64,000 nt of DNA, taken from assembly GCF_932526225.1 (NCBI RefSeq), contig NC_064036.1, positions 17,630,953 to 17,694,952 on the forward strand. Reading direction: 5' to 3'. The translations under genes were made by a program, and so were the position numbers. The stretch is from Nematostella vectensis (Eukaryota; Cnidaria; Anthozoa; Actiniaria; Edwardsiidae). The notes below the pieces were generated by a model. The model saw only the letters and a program-made list of their open reading frames with translations. It was not told where the DNA came from and made no database searches. Below are positions 23,340-34,552 of this stretch, piece by piece; the first letter of the stretch is position 1, and every line of letters begins with the position of its first letter.

Positions 23340-23594
23340 AGCCACTTTGTCTTCTTATGTTATATTTGATTGGCTGAATAGGAACTCATATAAAACAAGT
23401 CTTTTGATTGGTGCTAAATTTGAGCATGTCAGAGTCCTATTGCTCCATCGTCTATTTCTATTGGTCATTATGTGACGAGCATTTTGATTGGTGCTCCGTC
23501 GACACGTGCGTTTTACAAGCAAAGCGTCTTTTATCGGTCTGAAAGGTTTTCTGTGATATATCTCGTGGTTGGCGCTGCTTTTGGACAATTTTAG
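23340..23594. promoter_or_regulatory. Shared promoter between two head-to-head RRM genes
   Basis: The minus-strand gene starts at 23252 and the plus-strand gene has a 5' UTR exon ending at 23594 (donor GTATGT). Between them are four inverted CCAAT boxes (ATTGG) at 23369, 23407, 23460 and 23487, two of them in the same TTTTGATTGGTGCT context, and a TATAAA at 23389. Repeated CCAAT boxes are typical NF-Y targets in bidirectional promoters. Transcription starts are not mapped. Confidence 0.5.
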
Positions 23595-23727
23595 GTATGT
23601 TTGCGTCCAATTCGCTCATTAAAACATACAAGTGGCATTGGAGAATCACCGAAGAGATTTATTTTCTTTATAACATCATTGTAAGTGCATGTTTCAACCG
23701 TCTTATTTGTCCTTTTGTTAAACAGCA

Positions 23728-26700
23728 ATGACAGGAAAGCGAAAGCTATTCGTTGGTGGTTTACCTGGAGAAACAGACGATAAAGCTTTAGGCGACGGTT
23801 TTTCTAACTGGGAAATCGAAGATGGTAAGAAGTTTGTCGTAATAATATGTTTTCTTTGAGTGTGATGGTTAACCGTAGTAACTATTTGCTTCAGCTCCCA
23901 TGCGCCATGGTGGTATTTTTCCCGGCATGCACAGATGGTTGTGTGCCTAAGCTCCACCCGTTGCGAGTAATTGTGTTTCTAATGTTATTATATGGGCTAG
24001 AAAAAAAAGCCTTATAATCCGAATATGTGTAGTTTTGTCTCTTTTACAGTAAAACATAGTATGTCTAAGAAATTTATTAGAACACAAATGGGCAAGTTTT
24101 TCATCCTCTCATTAGTAAGTTACCTATTTTAGGACAATGCCCTATTATCGGACACTTGAAAAAAAAAAGACATCTAAAACAATAAAAAAAACATGCCAAA
24201 AATTACCTATAGGTCAAAGAAACAACATTCTATTCTAAATGTTTATTTATTCAAAAAACTAGAAGTAATCTCCTCTCATGCACCATAAAATGGTTTTTGC
24301 AATCCTCTCTTTGACTTGAATATGTGGGGACAAAAAGGAACCATAAAAAATCCAACATTCATTGATTATGATTATGATTATGATTATGAAAGTCACTCAG
24401 TGAATCTGTCATCTTGTTGTTGATGTCCCAGGATGCTATTTGGCTGATGATGTTTCTGTAGACACTCCAGGGTAGCTTGAACATTACTACAATGAAACAC
24501 ACTTAAGGGAGTTACTCTAATCCCCAAACAATTGCCTCTAAATTCAATGACTTTTTCACTAATATTGGGTCTTCCCTTGCCAACAAGATTCCTTCAAGAA
24601 CCTCTTTCCGATCCTTCCTCAGTGGATCGTTCACAAAAAGTTTTGTCCTCGCCCCTGTTTCCAAAGTGACAGCCACTGTTGCTCTACTAAAGGGTAGGAA
24701 ATGCGAAGGTGTTGACGGCCTATCCATGGCCCCTTTAAAATCTGTTATACATACCCTAGCTTTCCAGCTTACATCTTCAATCTCTCTTTTTCTACTGATA
24801 TTTTCTCAGATATGATGAAAATTGCAAAAGTCATACCAATATTCAAAAGTGACAGCAAAGATGTTTTTTCCAACTATAGACCCATCTCCATTCTTCCCTT
24901 TCTCTCCAAGATAATTGAAAAACTGTTTCACTCCAGGCTGTATGACTTTCTTGTGAAAATGGACATTTTGAGTACTCACCAATATGGTTTTTGACATGGC
25001 GTTTCCTCATCCATGGCAATACTTAATCTTGCCAATAATATTTTCCATGGTTTTGAGCAAAACAAATTTACTGTTGGAATCTTTGTTGATTTAAAAAAAA
25101 GCCTTTGATACTGTAAACCATCCCATCCTTCTCAATAAACTCTTTTTTTATGGTATTAGAGGCTCTCCCCTTAACTGGCTGTCCAGTTATCTCTCAAATA
25201 GAAGCCAATATGTGGTTATTGATGGTCATGCCTCTCCATTAAATTTAATTAAATGCAGGGTAACTCAGAGATTAGTTCTTGGTCCTCTTCTTTTTCTTAT
25301 TTATATAAATGATATCTTCCGTTCATCCCAACTTCTCTCTTTTATTTTCTTCGCAGACGACACAAACATATTTTACAGTAATCAAGACCTTAACTTTCTC
25401 ATGGATATTGTAAACAAAGAACTCAAATTGCGATCTGGTTTAATGCCAATAAACTAACTCTTCATCCTGACAAAACAAAGTTTATGATATTCCATCCTCC
25501 AAGGACAAAGATCAACCCCAATAATCTTAAATGTGTTTTCAACGATTTACCCGTTGCTCGTGTCTCCTGTGTTAAATTTCTTGGTCTGATTGTTCAGGAA
25601 AATCTCTCCTGGAAAGAACTTGTCAGGGCCATCCATTCCAAAATATTGAAAGTCATTGGCATAATAATAAACAAAGCCAGGCATTTCGTCTTGCAACCAA
25701 CTCTTCTGCCTGCAAAAGAAGATCATCCGGATAATCACATACTCCCATTCCAGGACTCACTCACGACCACTTTTTATTGATCTCAAAATTATGACAATCA
25801 AATCCTTTTTTAAATTCCAAACTTCATGTTTTGTATTTCAACATCTCAACTGTTTACTTCCTTTGTCCCTGTCCTCTCTTTTCTGTCTCAACTTGATGTT
25901 CACTCTTATAACACACCTTCAAAAGAAAATATACACAAAACAAAACTCTGCTATAACTTCTCCATTAGAGCCCAAGCTCCCAATATCCGGAATTCAATTC
26001 CCCTTTTTTTCGCCAATCCCTTACCACTGCAACTACAAAAAGAACCTGAAATTATTCTTCCTAGTAATAGAAACTACAAAGCAACAAGATGACAAGAAGT
26101 ATTTTTAGTTATTATGCATGTAGAGTAATATTCAGAACTTTGTGTGTGCGTGCGCGGGTGTGTGTGTTCTTGTGTGTTAAAGTTTGCTAAAATTGTAAAG
26201 TCCTATTCATGTTTTAAATACCTTGCTAACCAAGCCTAATAAGCCTCTTGCTTCGACTTTTCCCTTATTGTATTTACATTTAAAATATTCAATAAAAGAT
26301 TACTTGATTGATAAAAAAAGTGTTTGAACCTTAGTCTGTTAAGAGAAAACGAAGCTTGTTTTTTTTACTAAGAAAATACCCTTTTTACTATCTGTAAATA
26401 GGCAAAGCCTTTCCATTAATAGGAACGAGTATAGGGTAACAGGTAAACAAAATACTTGTTACTAACAATCATGTCTCCCAAATTCAGCCATTGCAGTTTT
26501 TATTATTTAGGTCAAGTTATTATGTTTGATAGTCAGCAATATCTAGCTGTAAAAATTATAAAACTTTTTCCTCAATTGTGTCTGGTATGCAAGATATTTT
26601 AGTGTAAATCCATCCTCGGGGACCCAGGGCGTCGTGGAGATCGGGCACACAGGGAGCGCACGAGAAAGAAAGAGCACTGAAAGATGCCCTGGGCAACTGC

Positions 26701-29700
26701 TCTGTAAAACCCATTTCTAAAAGGTTTTCTAATCCAATTAGTCGCCTGAATAGACCTGGCGCCTTTTTCCAATTAGCTCCTGTAAAAACAGTCTCGAAAA
26801 TTACATGTCAAGAGGGAAAAGAAAAACTATACGCTAAACATAACAAACAATATTGGGAAAATTTTAAGGAAAGGCTTAAATTATTCTAGATAATTCAAGG
26901 GTTGAGTCAAGTTTGAGGGATTTTACTTTAACTCTTAATTTAATTAACCTTTGATGTACAAAATAACTCTTATCGAGAAATCAAACGCATTCCAAATAAG
27001 TATGAGCCTTGTTACATACTAGAAGTAGTACAATGCACAAAATTATTAATTTCTAACAAGAACCTAGGACCCGAAAATAGGTGGCCCATCGTTATCATAG
27101 CATTTCTCAAACATGAAAAAAATCGGAGAAAAAAATTAGAAATTAAAAAAAATCAGAGAAAAAATATTCAAGAAGTTAAAATCTAAGGAAAAAAATAGAA
27201 AGAAAACTTACTTGAAGAAAATTCTAGTAAGAAAAAAATTACGGGGAAAAATCTAGTAAGAAAAAAATGGATAAAAAAACTAGTATGAAAAAATAAAAAC
27301 TCCTAGTAAAAAAAAAGTTAAATATGTAAATATGTTTAAAAAATATTTGAGCAAAAAAAAAAGGTAAAACCAATTCTTTAAGAAGAAAAAAAAATGTTGC
27401 AAAAAAAACTTCAGTTTTGAAAGTTTTGAAATTGCCTTGAGAGCAAAACGATCTACCATGCGAGCAGGGCTTTCTCCTCTGACTCTTTGATCGTAGTCAT
27501 TCGCGTCTGTGTGTGTCGAGCAGAGTTTTCTCCTCTGACTCTTTGATCGTTGTTATTCGCGTCTGTGTGTCGAGCAGAGTTTTCTCCTCTGACTCTTTGA
27601 TCGTAGTCATTCGCGTCTGTGTGTGTCGAGCAGAGTTTTCTCCTCTGACTCTTTGATCGTAGTCATTCACGTCTGTGTGTGTCGAGCAGAGTTTTCTCCT
27701 CTGACTCTTTGATCGTAGTCATTTGCGTCTGTGTGTGTCGAGCAGAGCTTTCTCCTCTGTGTCTCTTTGATCGTAGTCATTCGCGTCTGTGTGTGTTGAG
27801 CAGAGCTTTCTCCTCTTGTGTCTCTTTGATCGTAGTCATTCACGTCTGTGTGTGTTGCATAGCTAAGTTCTTTGTTTGTAAAGAACAAAACACAGCGCAC
27901 ACACCGAATCGCAAATAAACAGGCCAATGTTAAAAGAAATACAAGAGAAAAGCCTCTGCTAGCAGGTAAAAAACTATCTTATTCATTCCGCCATTTTGTT
28001 CGACCCAGACAAAGTATGGAAGTATGGTTACATAAAGTACTTACCGAAGAACCTCCACTGAACATGTATCGCGGGATAGGATAACCATGGGCCAGCTTTT
28101 TTTTCTTACAGTTTTTTTTTTTTGCTAAAGTTTTTTTTTTCAACATTTGGTTTTACCTTTTTTTTCTCAAAAATTTTTTTTAACATATTTTCCTATTCAT
28201 TTTTTTTCCAACATTTTTTTTCTTATAGATTTTTTCAACTTTCTTTTTTAATTTTTTCATACTAGTTTTTTTATACATTTTTTCCTTACTAGATTTTTTC
28301 TTACTATCATTTTCAAGTAAGTTTTTTTTTTAATTTTTCAAAATTTTTTTCGCATTTTCATTTAGTTCTATTTTTTTCCTTAGATTTTAACTTCTTGAAT
28401 ATTTTTTCTCCAATTTTTTTTTTAATTTCTAAAAAATGTTCTCCGATTCTTTTTCATGTTTGAGGAATGCTATGATAATGATGGGCCACCATAGTGACCA
28501 TAGTTAGGGCATTCTCCAATGTACGCAGAAGGTAAATTACCTGCTATTTAATAATGGAGCTGAGCAAGCAAAAACATGATTTTATCCCTGCTCATTTTCG
28601 AGCATGAGTTCTGTCTGCTTTTAAAACTCACAAGTTGCCCAGGGAATATTTCAGTGCTCTTTCTTTCTCGCATGCTCCATATGTGCCAGATTATGTGATT
28701 ATAGGTATTATGCTATTATGTATAATTACCTTCTTTATCATTTCAGTCTTGTAGTGACGGAGGAGGAAGGTCAAGTTATTATGTTTAATAGTCAGCAATT
28801 TCTAGCTGTAAGACTTACATAAAACTGAATACTCATTTGTTGGATACAATTAATCGTTTCTCAGACATTAAAGTCATTGAAATGTATAGAGTGCGTGATT
28901 TTAGGCCCTGGGATCAACTGTCCCAGTAAAAGTTTTCACAAATCAGTGTGTACAATAAACAATTCTCTTCCAATCCCCTTTTAGTAATGTAAAAGATATA
29001 CCCAGAACTTTATACCATTATATTCTCACAGATAAGTGTGGTTATTAAGACAAGTATTTAACAAATTAAAGCTATCAATTTTTATAATGAAGTAAATTTG
29101 TATTCCAGTGACAAGGGTTTCTTGAGTGACATGATTTCTGAACATTTGCGTGAAGAATTGAAGTTCATTCATCTAAAAAATCGTAAACCAAAGAAAAATT
29201 GAGGCCTTTATGTATTAAAATACATAACATAGACTATGAGAATGCCTAGGTATTTTATTTCACAAAGTTGCAGAAAAAAAGAAGAATTTTTATGAGTCGG
29301 CCCGATGCATCTTGAATGAACTCAAAATTCGCCATTTCCCTGACGTCTTCTCGTTCAATTGTTTATATAACATTTAGATAACTTAACTTTAGATAACTTA
29401 GCGGATACCAGTACACCATCCTACAAGTATTATTGTAATCATAAGCAATAAGGAGCGGCGAAAAGGATGAAAACAGGTTGAGAACAAAGTGCAGAAGAAA
29501 AAAGTTTGTTGCGAAAATGTAAAGCTTGTGAGGTGCCTTTAACCAAATTTGTCACGACAAACCATATATGGATGCTATAAATGGCAAGTTCGCGCTCGCG
29601 CAATTTAAAAATAGCTTTCAAGGACAACTGCACTGCCCCTCTAAGTAAACCCTGTCTAAGTGCCTGAAATTTGTAAGTTCTTCATGATCTTGCTCATATT

Positions 29701-31390
29701 TGCAGACCTCCTTCTCCTTTCTTATTGTTCATAATTGAAAATGCAAAGGTTTATTAGCAAGTAAAATTAAAAATAACCATCCATGATTGAAGTCTGATAC
29801 TTTATCAAAGATATTTGATAGAAAGTTTCTCAGTTACTTGCTCGGATTAGCCGATGGAAATGGGTCCTTTGTGTGGCTCAGCATTGAGCGGGAGCATAAA
29901 TGGTGGCGTGATTGGCCTTCTTTAAAGTACTAGATATTAGTAAATATATTAGTATCTGTATTTACTCAAAATAAGTATCTACAGAATTGAAAGCTAGTTA
30001 AAGTTATCAGTGAGTTCAAGTTATCATTGTACTTCTATATCATAATTTTAGGGTAGTGCATAAATTGTAATCTGACCAGTATGTGATATACCAGTATATG
30101 ATATCATTTTTGTTCTGCAGTGATCGTGGTTTATGACAGAGAGACGCGCAGAAGCCGTAACTTTGGCTACGTGACGTTCAGAGATGAACAAGATGCAGCA
30201 GATGCCATGAAGCAGATGGGCGGTGAATCGGGGAAAGGAAAAGTAAGTTTCCCTCAAGATAATCTGTATGGTATAGACAATATTTTCCTTAAGATTTTGC
30301 TACTTTCTGCAATGGATAACATAAATGTTTGCATTGCATATAATGTCTCTTTCGGTGCCAAACTAATAAAGTATGGCAGATTTTGGCCCCTTTTCCTTGT
30401 ATATTTCATAATTTTACACTTGCCACACAAGTTTTCTTCCCAAAAGGCCACCTATTGAAACAAATGCTAGGAACTAAAACTTAAAAAAATGTGGATTAAT
30501 TATTATTGTTGTTAGTTTTAGGAAGTTTTCTGGAAAATAGCTAGTTACTCAAAAGAGACATTGTTACATTATTACAATTAATATTTATACTTCTTCTCAA
30601 GGAAATATTTGGACGGGCATTGAACATTGAGTATGCCCAAGAAAAAGAGTCATCAGCCCCTAGACGTGGAGGTTATGGAGGGGGGCCTCCCCGTGGTCCA
30701 CCCAGAGGTCACCCAATGCGTGGTAGAGGCGCACCCTATGGGCGTGGGGGCCCACCATCCAGAGGACCTCCAAGAGGCCCACCACTACCTGGTCCTCCAA
30801 GAAGAGGTCCGCCTCCAGATAGAGATTCAGGCTATGGTGGCTATGGGGATAGGTACGACAGACCTCCTCCTGATAGAAGACCTCCTCCTCCAGACCGTAG
30901 TGGATACCCTCCGCCAAGAGACTATGACCGTGGATATGCTGACCGTCCACGGGAGAGACCACCACCTCCTAGCTACTCCAGTGAGAGAGTTGGCTATGGT
31001 GATAAGTATCCTCCTCCAGAACGGAGCTACTCTGGTGGAGAGCGTGGGTATGGCCCACCTCCTGCCCGCAGCGCAGACCGTGGCTATGGGCCCCTGCCCG
31101 ACAGGAGTGGTGACCGGTACAGTGCAGACCGAGGGTATGGTGCTGATAGGGGTTATGGCAGCAGTGATAGGTATGGTGGAAGCAGTGAGAGGTACCTTCC
31201 TCCAGAGCGCAGCTACTCTGGCGGTGACCGTGGCTATGACAGAGGCAGTTATGGTGGAGCCGAGAGAGACTACTCGTCTGACAGAGGATATAGCAGTGCA
31301 CCTTATGAGCGGTCCAGTTATGGCCCGCCACCACAGAGAAGTCCTGCAGCAGCCAGCTACTCATCTGGAGGTAATCTTCATTCTTTATGA
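23728..31390 (+). CDS. RBMX/hnRNP G-like single-RRM protein (~335 aa)
   Basis: Coding exons 23728-23824, 30121-30242 and 30602 onward, joined phase 1 then phase 0. A 5' UTR exon ends at 23594 and the start exon opens at 23726. RNP2 is LFVGGL at residues 7-12 and RNP1 RNFGYVTF at 45-52. After the RRM come an RG/GPP-rich block (RGPPRGPP), proline-rich DRRPPPPDR-like segments, and many DRGYG, SSERY and YGGS repeats, the same order as in RBMX/hnRNP G, a splicing regulator. The 3' end is ambiguous: reading on gives a stop at 31390, while a donor at 31371 (GTAATC) spliced to an acceptor before 31583 would end the protein at 31590 with two residues after the Gly. Intron 1 is 6.3 kb and holds a LINE and fold-back repeats. 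Confidence 0.8.
24363..24388. repeat. GATTAT microsatellite
   Basis: Four tandem GATTAT units in intron 1 of the RBMX-like gene, about 100 bases left of the LINE remnant. Confidence 0.85.
24500..26312 (+). mobile_element. Decayed non-LTR retrotransposon (LINE), reverse transcriptase part
   Basis: Broken plus-strand frames encode reverse transcriptase blocks in order: an IAKVIPIFK..NYRPIS segment near 24820-24990, DLKKAFDTVNHPILLNKL near 25090-25140 (interrupted by a frameshift), LGPLLFLIYINDIF near 25275-25320, and the catalytic box FADDTNIF near 25350-25375. The later KFLGL motif lies near 25580. Several stops and frameshifts make it inactive. The motifs fit the CR1/Jockey/L2 group. The 3' end has AATAAAAGATTACTTGATTGAT, a likely tail. 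It sits in sense orientation in intron 1 of the RBMX-like gene. Confidence 0.85.
27079..28492. repeat. 1.4-kb fold-back with ~340-400 bp arms
   Basis: The left arm (27079-27415, A-rich) is the degenerate reverse complement of the right arm (28090-28492, T-rich). The outer ends are best conserved: GGTGGCCCATCGTTATCATAG on the left against its complement at 28465-28492, and TATTCAAGAAGTTAAAATCT is shared exactly. The loop holds a 56-bp minisatellite. Transcribed from the RBMX-like intron it would give a long double-stranded RNA. Confidence 0.8.
27464..27858. repeat. 56-bp minisatellite, about seven copies
   Basis: The unit contains TCTCCTCTGACTCTTTGATC and GTAGTCATTCGCGTCTGTGT, repeated in the loop of the fold-back. 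The last two copies carry a small insertion (CTGTGTCTCTTTGATCG). Open frames here on both strands reflect the repeat. Confidence 0.9.
28812..30120 (+). other. Rest of RBMX-like intron 1, nothing recognised
   Basis: AT-rich intron sequence between the composite repeat and the acceptor TTGTTCTGCAG at 30120. No coding or RNA gene was recognised. Confidence 0.5.
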
Positions 31391-31877
31391 GTATTTTTTT
31401 TTTTTACTCGTTAATTACGGGTGCAGGCGGTTATTGGAAACGTTTTGGTGATTTATAAACAGGACATATGTTTCATGAATCAGATTTTTATTTCTTGAAA
31501 TATGAGACACCAAAGTATTGCTGTTTCGTTGTTTTTCTGTTTTGCTGTTATTCTCTATTTTTTCTTCTCGTGAATCTACAAGCAAAGTAACAAAAAGAAA
31601 GGATTCTATTTACCTAAGTCTGCCACTTGCAAAGCAACAAACTTGATAGATAGTGTGGCACACGCGAGGCTTACTTTGACCAGCTATCTAGCAAACGTAC
31701 CTTTGAAACAATGTCAAATACGGTCGTACTTGCGGGGAAACTCCGATTGTCGCTGAGTTTTCTGAAATGACCTATGAAGTTCGTCTATACATGGCACAAC
31801 TGAGAACGATGTTATTAACGAATAAATGCAAAAAAGCCCAAATAGTCTGTTCGTGAACCAGAAGAATAATTACAAAG

Positions 31878-31960
31878 CACCAAAAACTGGTATTCGACTC
31901 TGCCAATTTTTCGTTTTAAAAAGACGAAAATTTGGCAGTGTCGAATACCAGTTTTTGGTG
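31878..31960. ncRNA. Near-perfect 37-bp hairpin (candidate small-RNA precursor)
   Basis: Arms 31878-31914 and 31924-31960 are reverse complements with only two mismatches in 37, separated by a 9-nt loop. Such a compact stem has the size of a microRNA precursor, and cnidarian pre-miRNAs are often this well paired. It could equally be a tiny fold-back MITE. It overlaps the start of a longer open frame, which makes that frame's upstream half doubtful. Confidence 0.4.
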
Positions 31961-32002
31961 TATTCTATGTTATTAACGTTTATAGATAACGACAAATTCG
32001 AC

Positions 32003-32326
32003 ATGTCGTGTCCTATAAGTTCGAGTAAGAAGCATGGTACTGTTATATCTTGTGCTAACTATTATTGCCATTTTATTCTGAAGGACGCACATGGTGAGAT
32101 CCGAATGCCGATCCGAGTTGCCGACCAGACCGATGCGTCGTTCTTTCATAGCTTAGTTTGCTGTCAAGTGTGCCAAATCGATACAGCGATTGATGAATGC
32201 GATCTGGAAGCTGAGTACTGTCGAAAGTTCCTGTCAAAAGCCGCTCCAATTTGCGCAACTCTCGGACGCGAAAGAAAAAAAAAACAGAAACCTGCACTAA
32301 AATGTCATGAGACTGTATACTGTTGA
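32003..32326 (+). CDS. Hypothetical Cys-rich protein (107 aa)
   Basis: An open frame from an ATG at 32003 to TGA at 32326, with ten cysteines, including VCCQVC, and a basic Lys-rich patch near the C-terminus. AATAAA follows at 32504-32509. The longer frame back to 31826 runs through the 37-bp hairpin, so the internal ATG is preferred. I recognise no family. It may instead lie within the 3' UTR of the RBMX-like gene if that gene uses the 31583 acceptor. No signal peptide is evident. Confidence 0.3.
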   Translation: MSCPISSSKKHGTVISCANYYCHFILKDAHGEIRMPIRVADQTDASFFHSLVCCQVCQIDTAIDECDLEAEYCRKFLSKAAPICATLGRERKKKQKPALKCHETVYC

Positions 32327-32503
32327 GATAATTTTTAAGTACATTTCACCTCGAATATTTTTCCATTCGTTTCGTAACTTGTACATTTCGTTTTTTTAAC
32401 TTCACTGACCGTGGTCGATAGTTTTTAACTTAGATTAGAATAGACGCGTTCTTGTTTAGCATTATGTAACAAAAAGCCTCCAAAGTTCATAACCGTTTTC
32501 GTG

Positions 32504-32509
32504 AATAAA
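32504..32509 (+). terminator. Candidate polyadenylation signal
   Basis: AATAAA in GTGAATAAAGTATTT, on the plus strand downstream of the RBMX-like gene and the 32003-32326 frame. Either could use it. Confidence 0.4.
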
Positions 32510-34133
32510 GTATTTAACCGTATCATACTCCGATTATCGGCCCCAGTAGCGCCGTTATTCGTCTCGTATTTGCGTCAACCCATTGCAGATTGTTTGCGAA
32601 AGTACCCTCTTTTGCCTGGAAAGAACCCTCTGTTAAGCTGGCCATCTGTACAGCGGTTTCTAAGTTGGTGATTTCATGAGATTGACACGAAGGGTAAGGC
32701 CCTGTTTTCTTCGTTCTTGCCGAGTACGTATCCGAAATAGACTCATTCCAGTGTGAATAAAGGAAATGTATTGAGAACTCCTGCCAGTTTCATGAAATCA
32801 CTGCCTGCAGCGAAAATCGGTTATTCCCCATAACATCTTAACAAATGAATTTCAAATCGCAAGAACTACAGTGTTGTTGTATCCCCTGAAGTTTCGTAGT
32901 ATTGTCAAAGGCAGGTAAAGGCAGGCTTTTCACCTGAACCACCGCTCAGACAAATACCAGCCATATCTCACTGCTTCACTTTCAAGTTACATTCACTGCC
33001 TATTTCGCGTCGTACTCAAATGCACTGCTTTACCGTACCCAAATACATTCCGATAAATACATGCTGCACAGAATGACATAGCAACATGGCGTTATAATTG
33101 TACTAATATTATACCCTGAGTTTGTTGACACACTGCTTTGATACTACTGCAGTTTTATAACCAGATACTATTTTCGGGAATTGTCCGACATGTTGCCGTC
33201 GACCCACCCTGAATGCTCTTTGATTAAGTTATGGCCATCTAAGATGGCGCCAAACCGCTTGTGCCTGTTACTACCAGAATGCACTGCGATGAAATGCTTC
33301 CAAATAAAATACGATCTACCAGAATGCTGAAGCCTCGTGTATAAGACAACGGTAGGGCCAGGAAAAACGCTTTCTCACTTCATGATGAATCCCAAACTAG
33401 TTCAATGAAAATACATTTTTATTTACATACATTTACATTTATTTTACACACACACACACAACGGCCGAAAGTCCACTTTCGGTTCCCAATGGACGTGCTT
33501 TTTGTAGACAAAACCATAAAGCATAAGCTGGATAACTCTAGTATGTAGTCAAATCCGACAATAAAAGTCCCATGGAGATACTACAACGCATAAAAAATCC
33601 CTTTTTGTTCTTTCGGGGGTGGTCAGATTTTTATCAGAACTTATTCCATCCTTCCCCTTCCCTCCCCCCGCAAAAGTTGGTTCCACTTTTTTAGATTTCC
33701 AACCCCCCCCCCCCCCCCCCAAAAAAAAAAAAAAAAAATATCCTGGATAATGTACTGTACTACAATAACAGAGTAAGAGGTATTCATACTTAAAAAGTCC
33801 ACGTCGTCGCTAGACCGTAAAACTTAATTTTTCACGTCGTGTGATGGCGAACAGCGGATGAAATTATCAGACAATGCATTTGCACGTGCGGCCTCTGAAT
33901 CCTCAAATCAATGCCATGGTTTTCTCCCGTCGCCGTCCTCGTTGCTGTCTTCCACGGGCGATTATTTTTTAACGCTTTTCCAGATGTCTTTAGTAAAATG
34001 TTTTTAACTACGACTTACCAAATCTTGTCAGATGTTAAGTATCCCAATCCGCGGCATTTTGCTGAAATTTGGCATGTTTTCAGAGTCAATCAAACAATAC
34101 AATTAAGCGAGGGTATATTTCGGATATATGATT
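32510..34133. other. Intergenic, no gene recognised
   Basis: No convincing coding frame. It contains a short CA repeat at 33446-33460, an 8-bp inverted repeat CCGAAAGT/ACTTTCGG at 33464-33481, and a (C)18(A)19 tract near 33703-33739. The frame at 33911-34201 runs into the tRNA-like sequence and is not supported. Confidence 0.5.
33703..33739. repeat. Poly-C/poly-A junction tract
   Basis: About 18 C followed directly by about 19 A. Simple-sequence DNA. Confidence 0.9.
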
Positions 34134-34206
34134 GTCGTTGTAGTGTAGCTGGTAGAGCATCGGCCTCGAAAACGGAGGTACCTGATTTAAGTCCCGCATG
34201 ATTTTT
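34134..34206 (+). pseudogene. tRNA-like relic (possible SINE head)
   Basis: TAGTGTAGCTGGTAGAGCA resembles the A box and D arm of many tRNAs. About 30 bases later, TGATTTAAGTCC matches the B-box consensus at 9 of 11 positions. The spacing and total length (~72 nt) fit a tRNA, and a T run at 34202-34210 could terminate Pol III. The acceptor and D stems do not pair well, so it is a pseudogene or the promoter part of a tRNA-derived SINE. Confidence 0.4.
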
Positions 34207-34552
34207 TTTTCTCTTTCGCTTTTTTCTTCTACATTTTGAGAATTTTTATTCTTTATAATAAGATCATTTATTTTTATTTTAGGGTAAATCTTTAATCAAG
34301 AATTTATAGCTAAATCTAAATGTGCACACGATTATTGCTAAATATGTTGTACGTACTGTGTATATACTTGAAATTACAGTGAAACATTTCTAAAACTATA
34401 ATAGTTGTTGCAGTAGCTACATGCACTCTTTGCGGGACTATTTTTTAAGGCGACTTACTACAGTACCAAAATGTCGACACCTCTCCACTTTGCGCTTTTG
34501 CTACACGGGCGCATTGCACTGATTTGTAGATATAAATGCACTACATTACCAA

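Larger units (their letters stand above)
26509..28811. repeat. Composite inverted-repeat unit bounded by 44-bp direct repeats
   Basis: AGGTCAAGTTATTATGTTT followed by AATAGTCAGCAAT-like sequence occurs in the same orientation at 26509-26552 and 28768-28811. Inside, 26643-26697 is inverted relative to 28634-28688 (both contain the GAGAAAGAAAGAGCACTGAAA block or its complement). Further inside is the larger fold-back at 27079-28492. It may be a non-autonomous element with flanking duplication, or nested insertions. Confidence 0.6.

Noticed and set aside
27872-28084. Plus-strand frame in the loop of the fold-back
   Set aside because: No motif, starts at the edge of a minisatellite, and lies in an intron with no matching splice sites.
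30627-31451. Alternative plus and minus frames over the RBMX-like low-complexity exon (also 30660-30965 and 30969-31364)
   Set aside because: Shadow frames of the GC-rich repetitive exon; only the frame continuing from the RRM is supported by phase.
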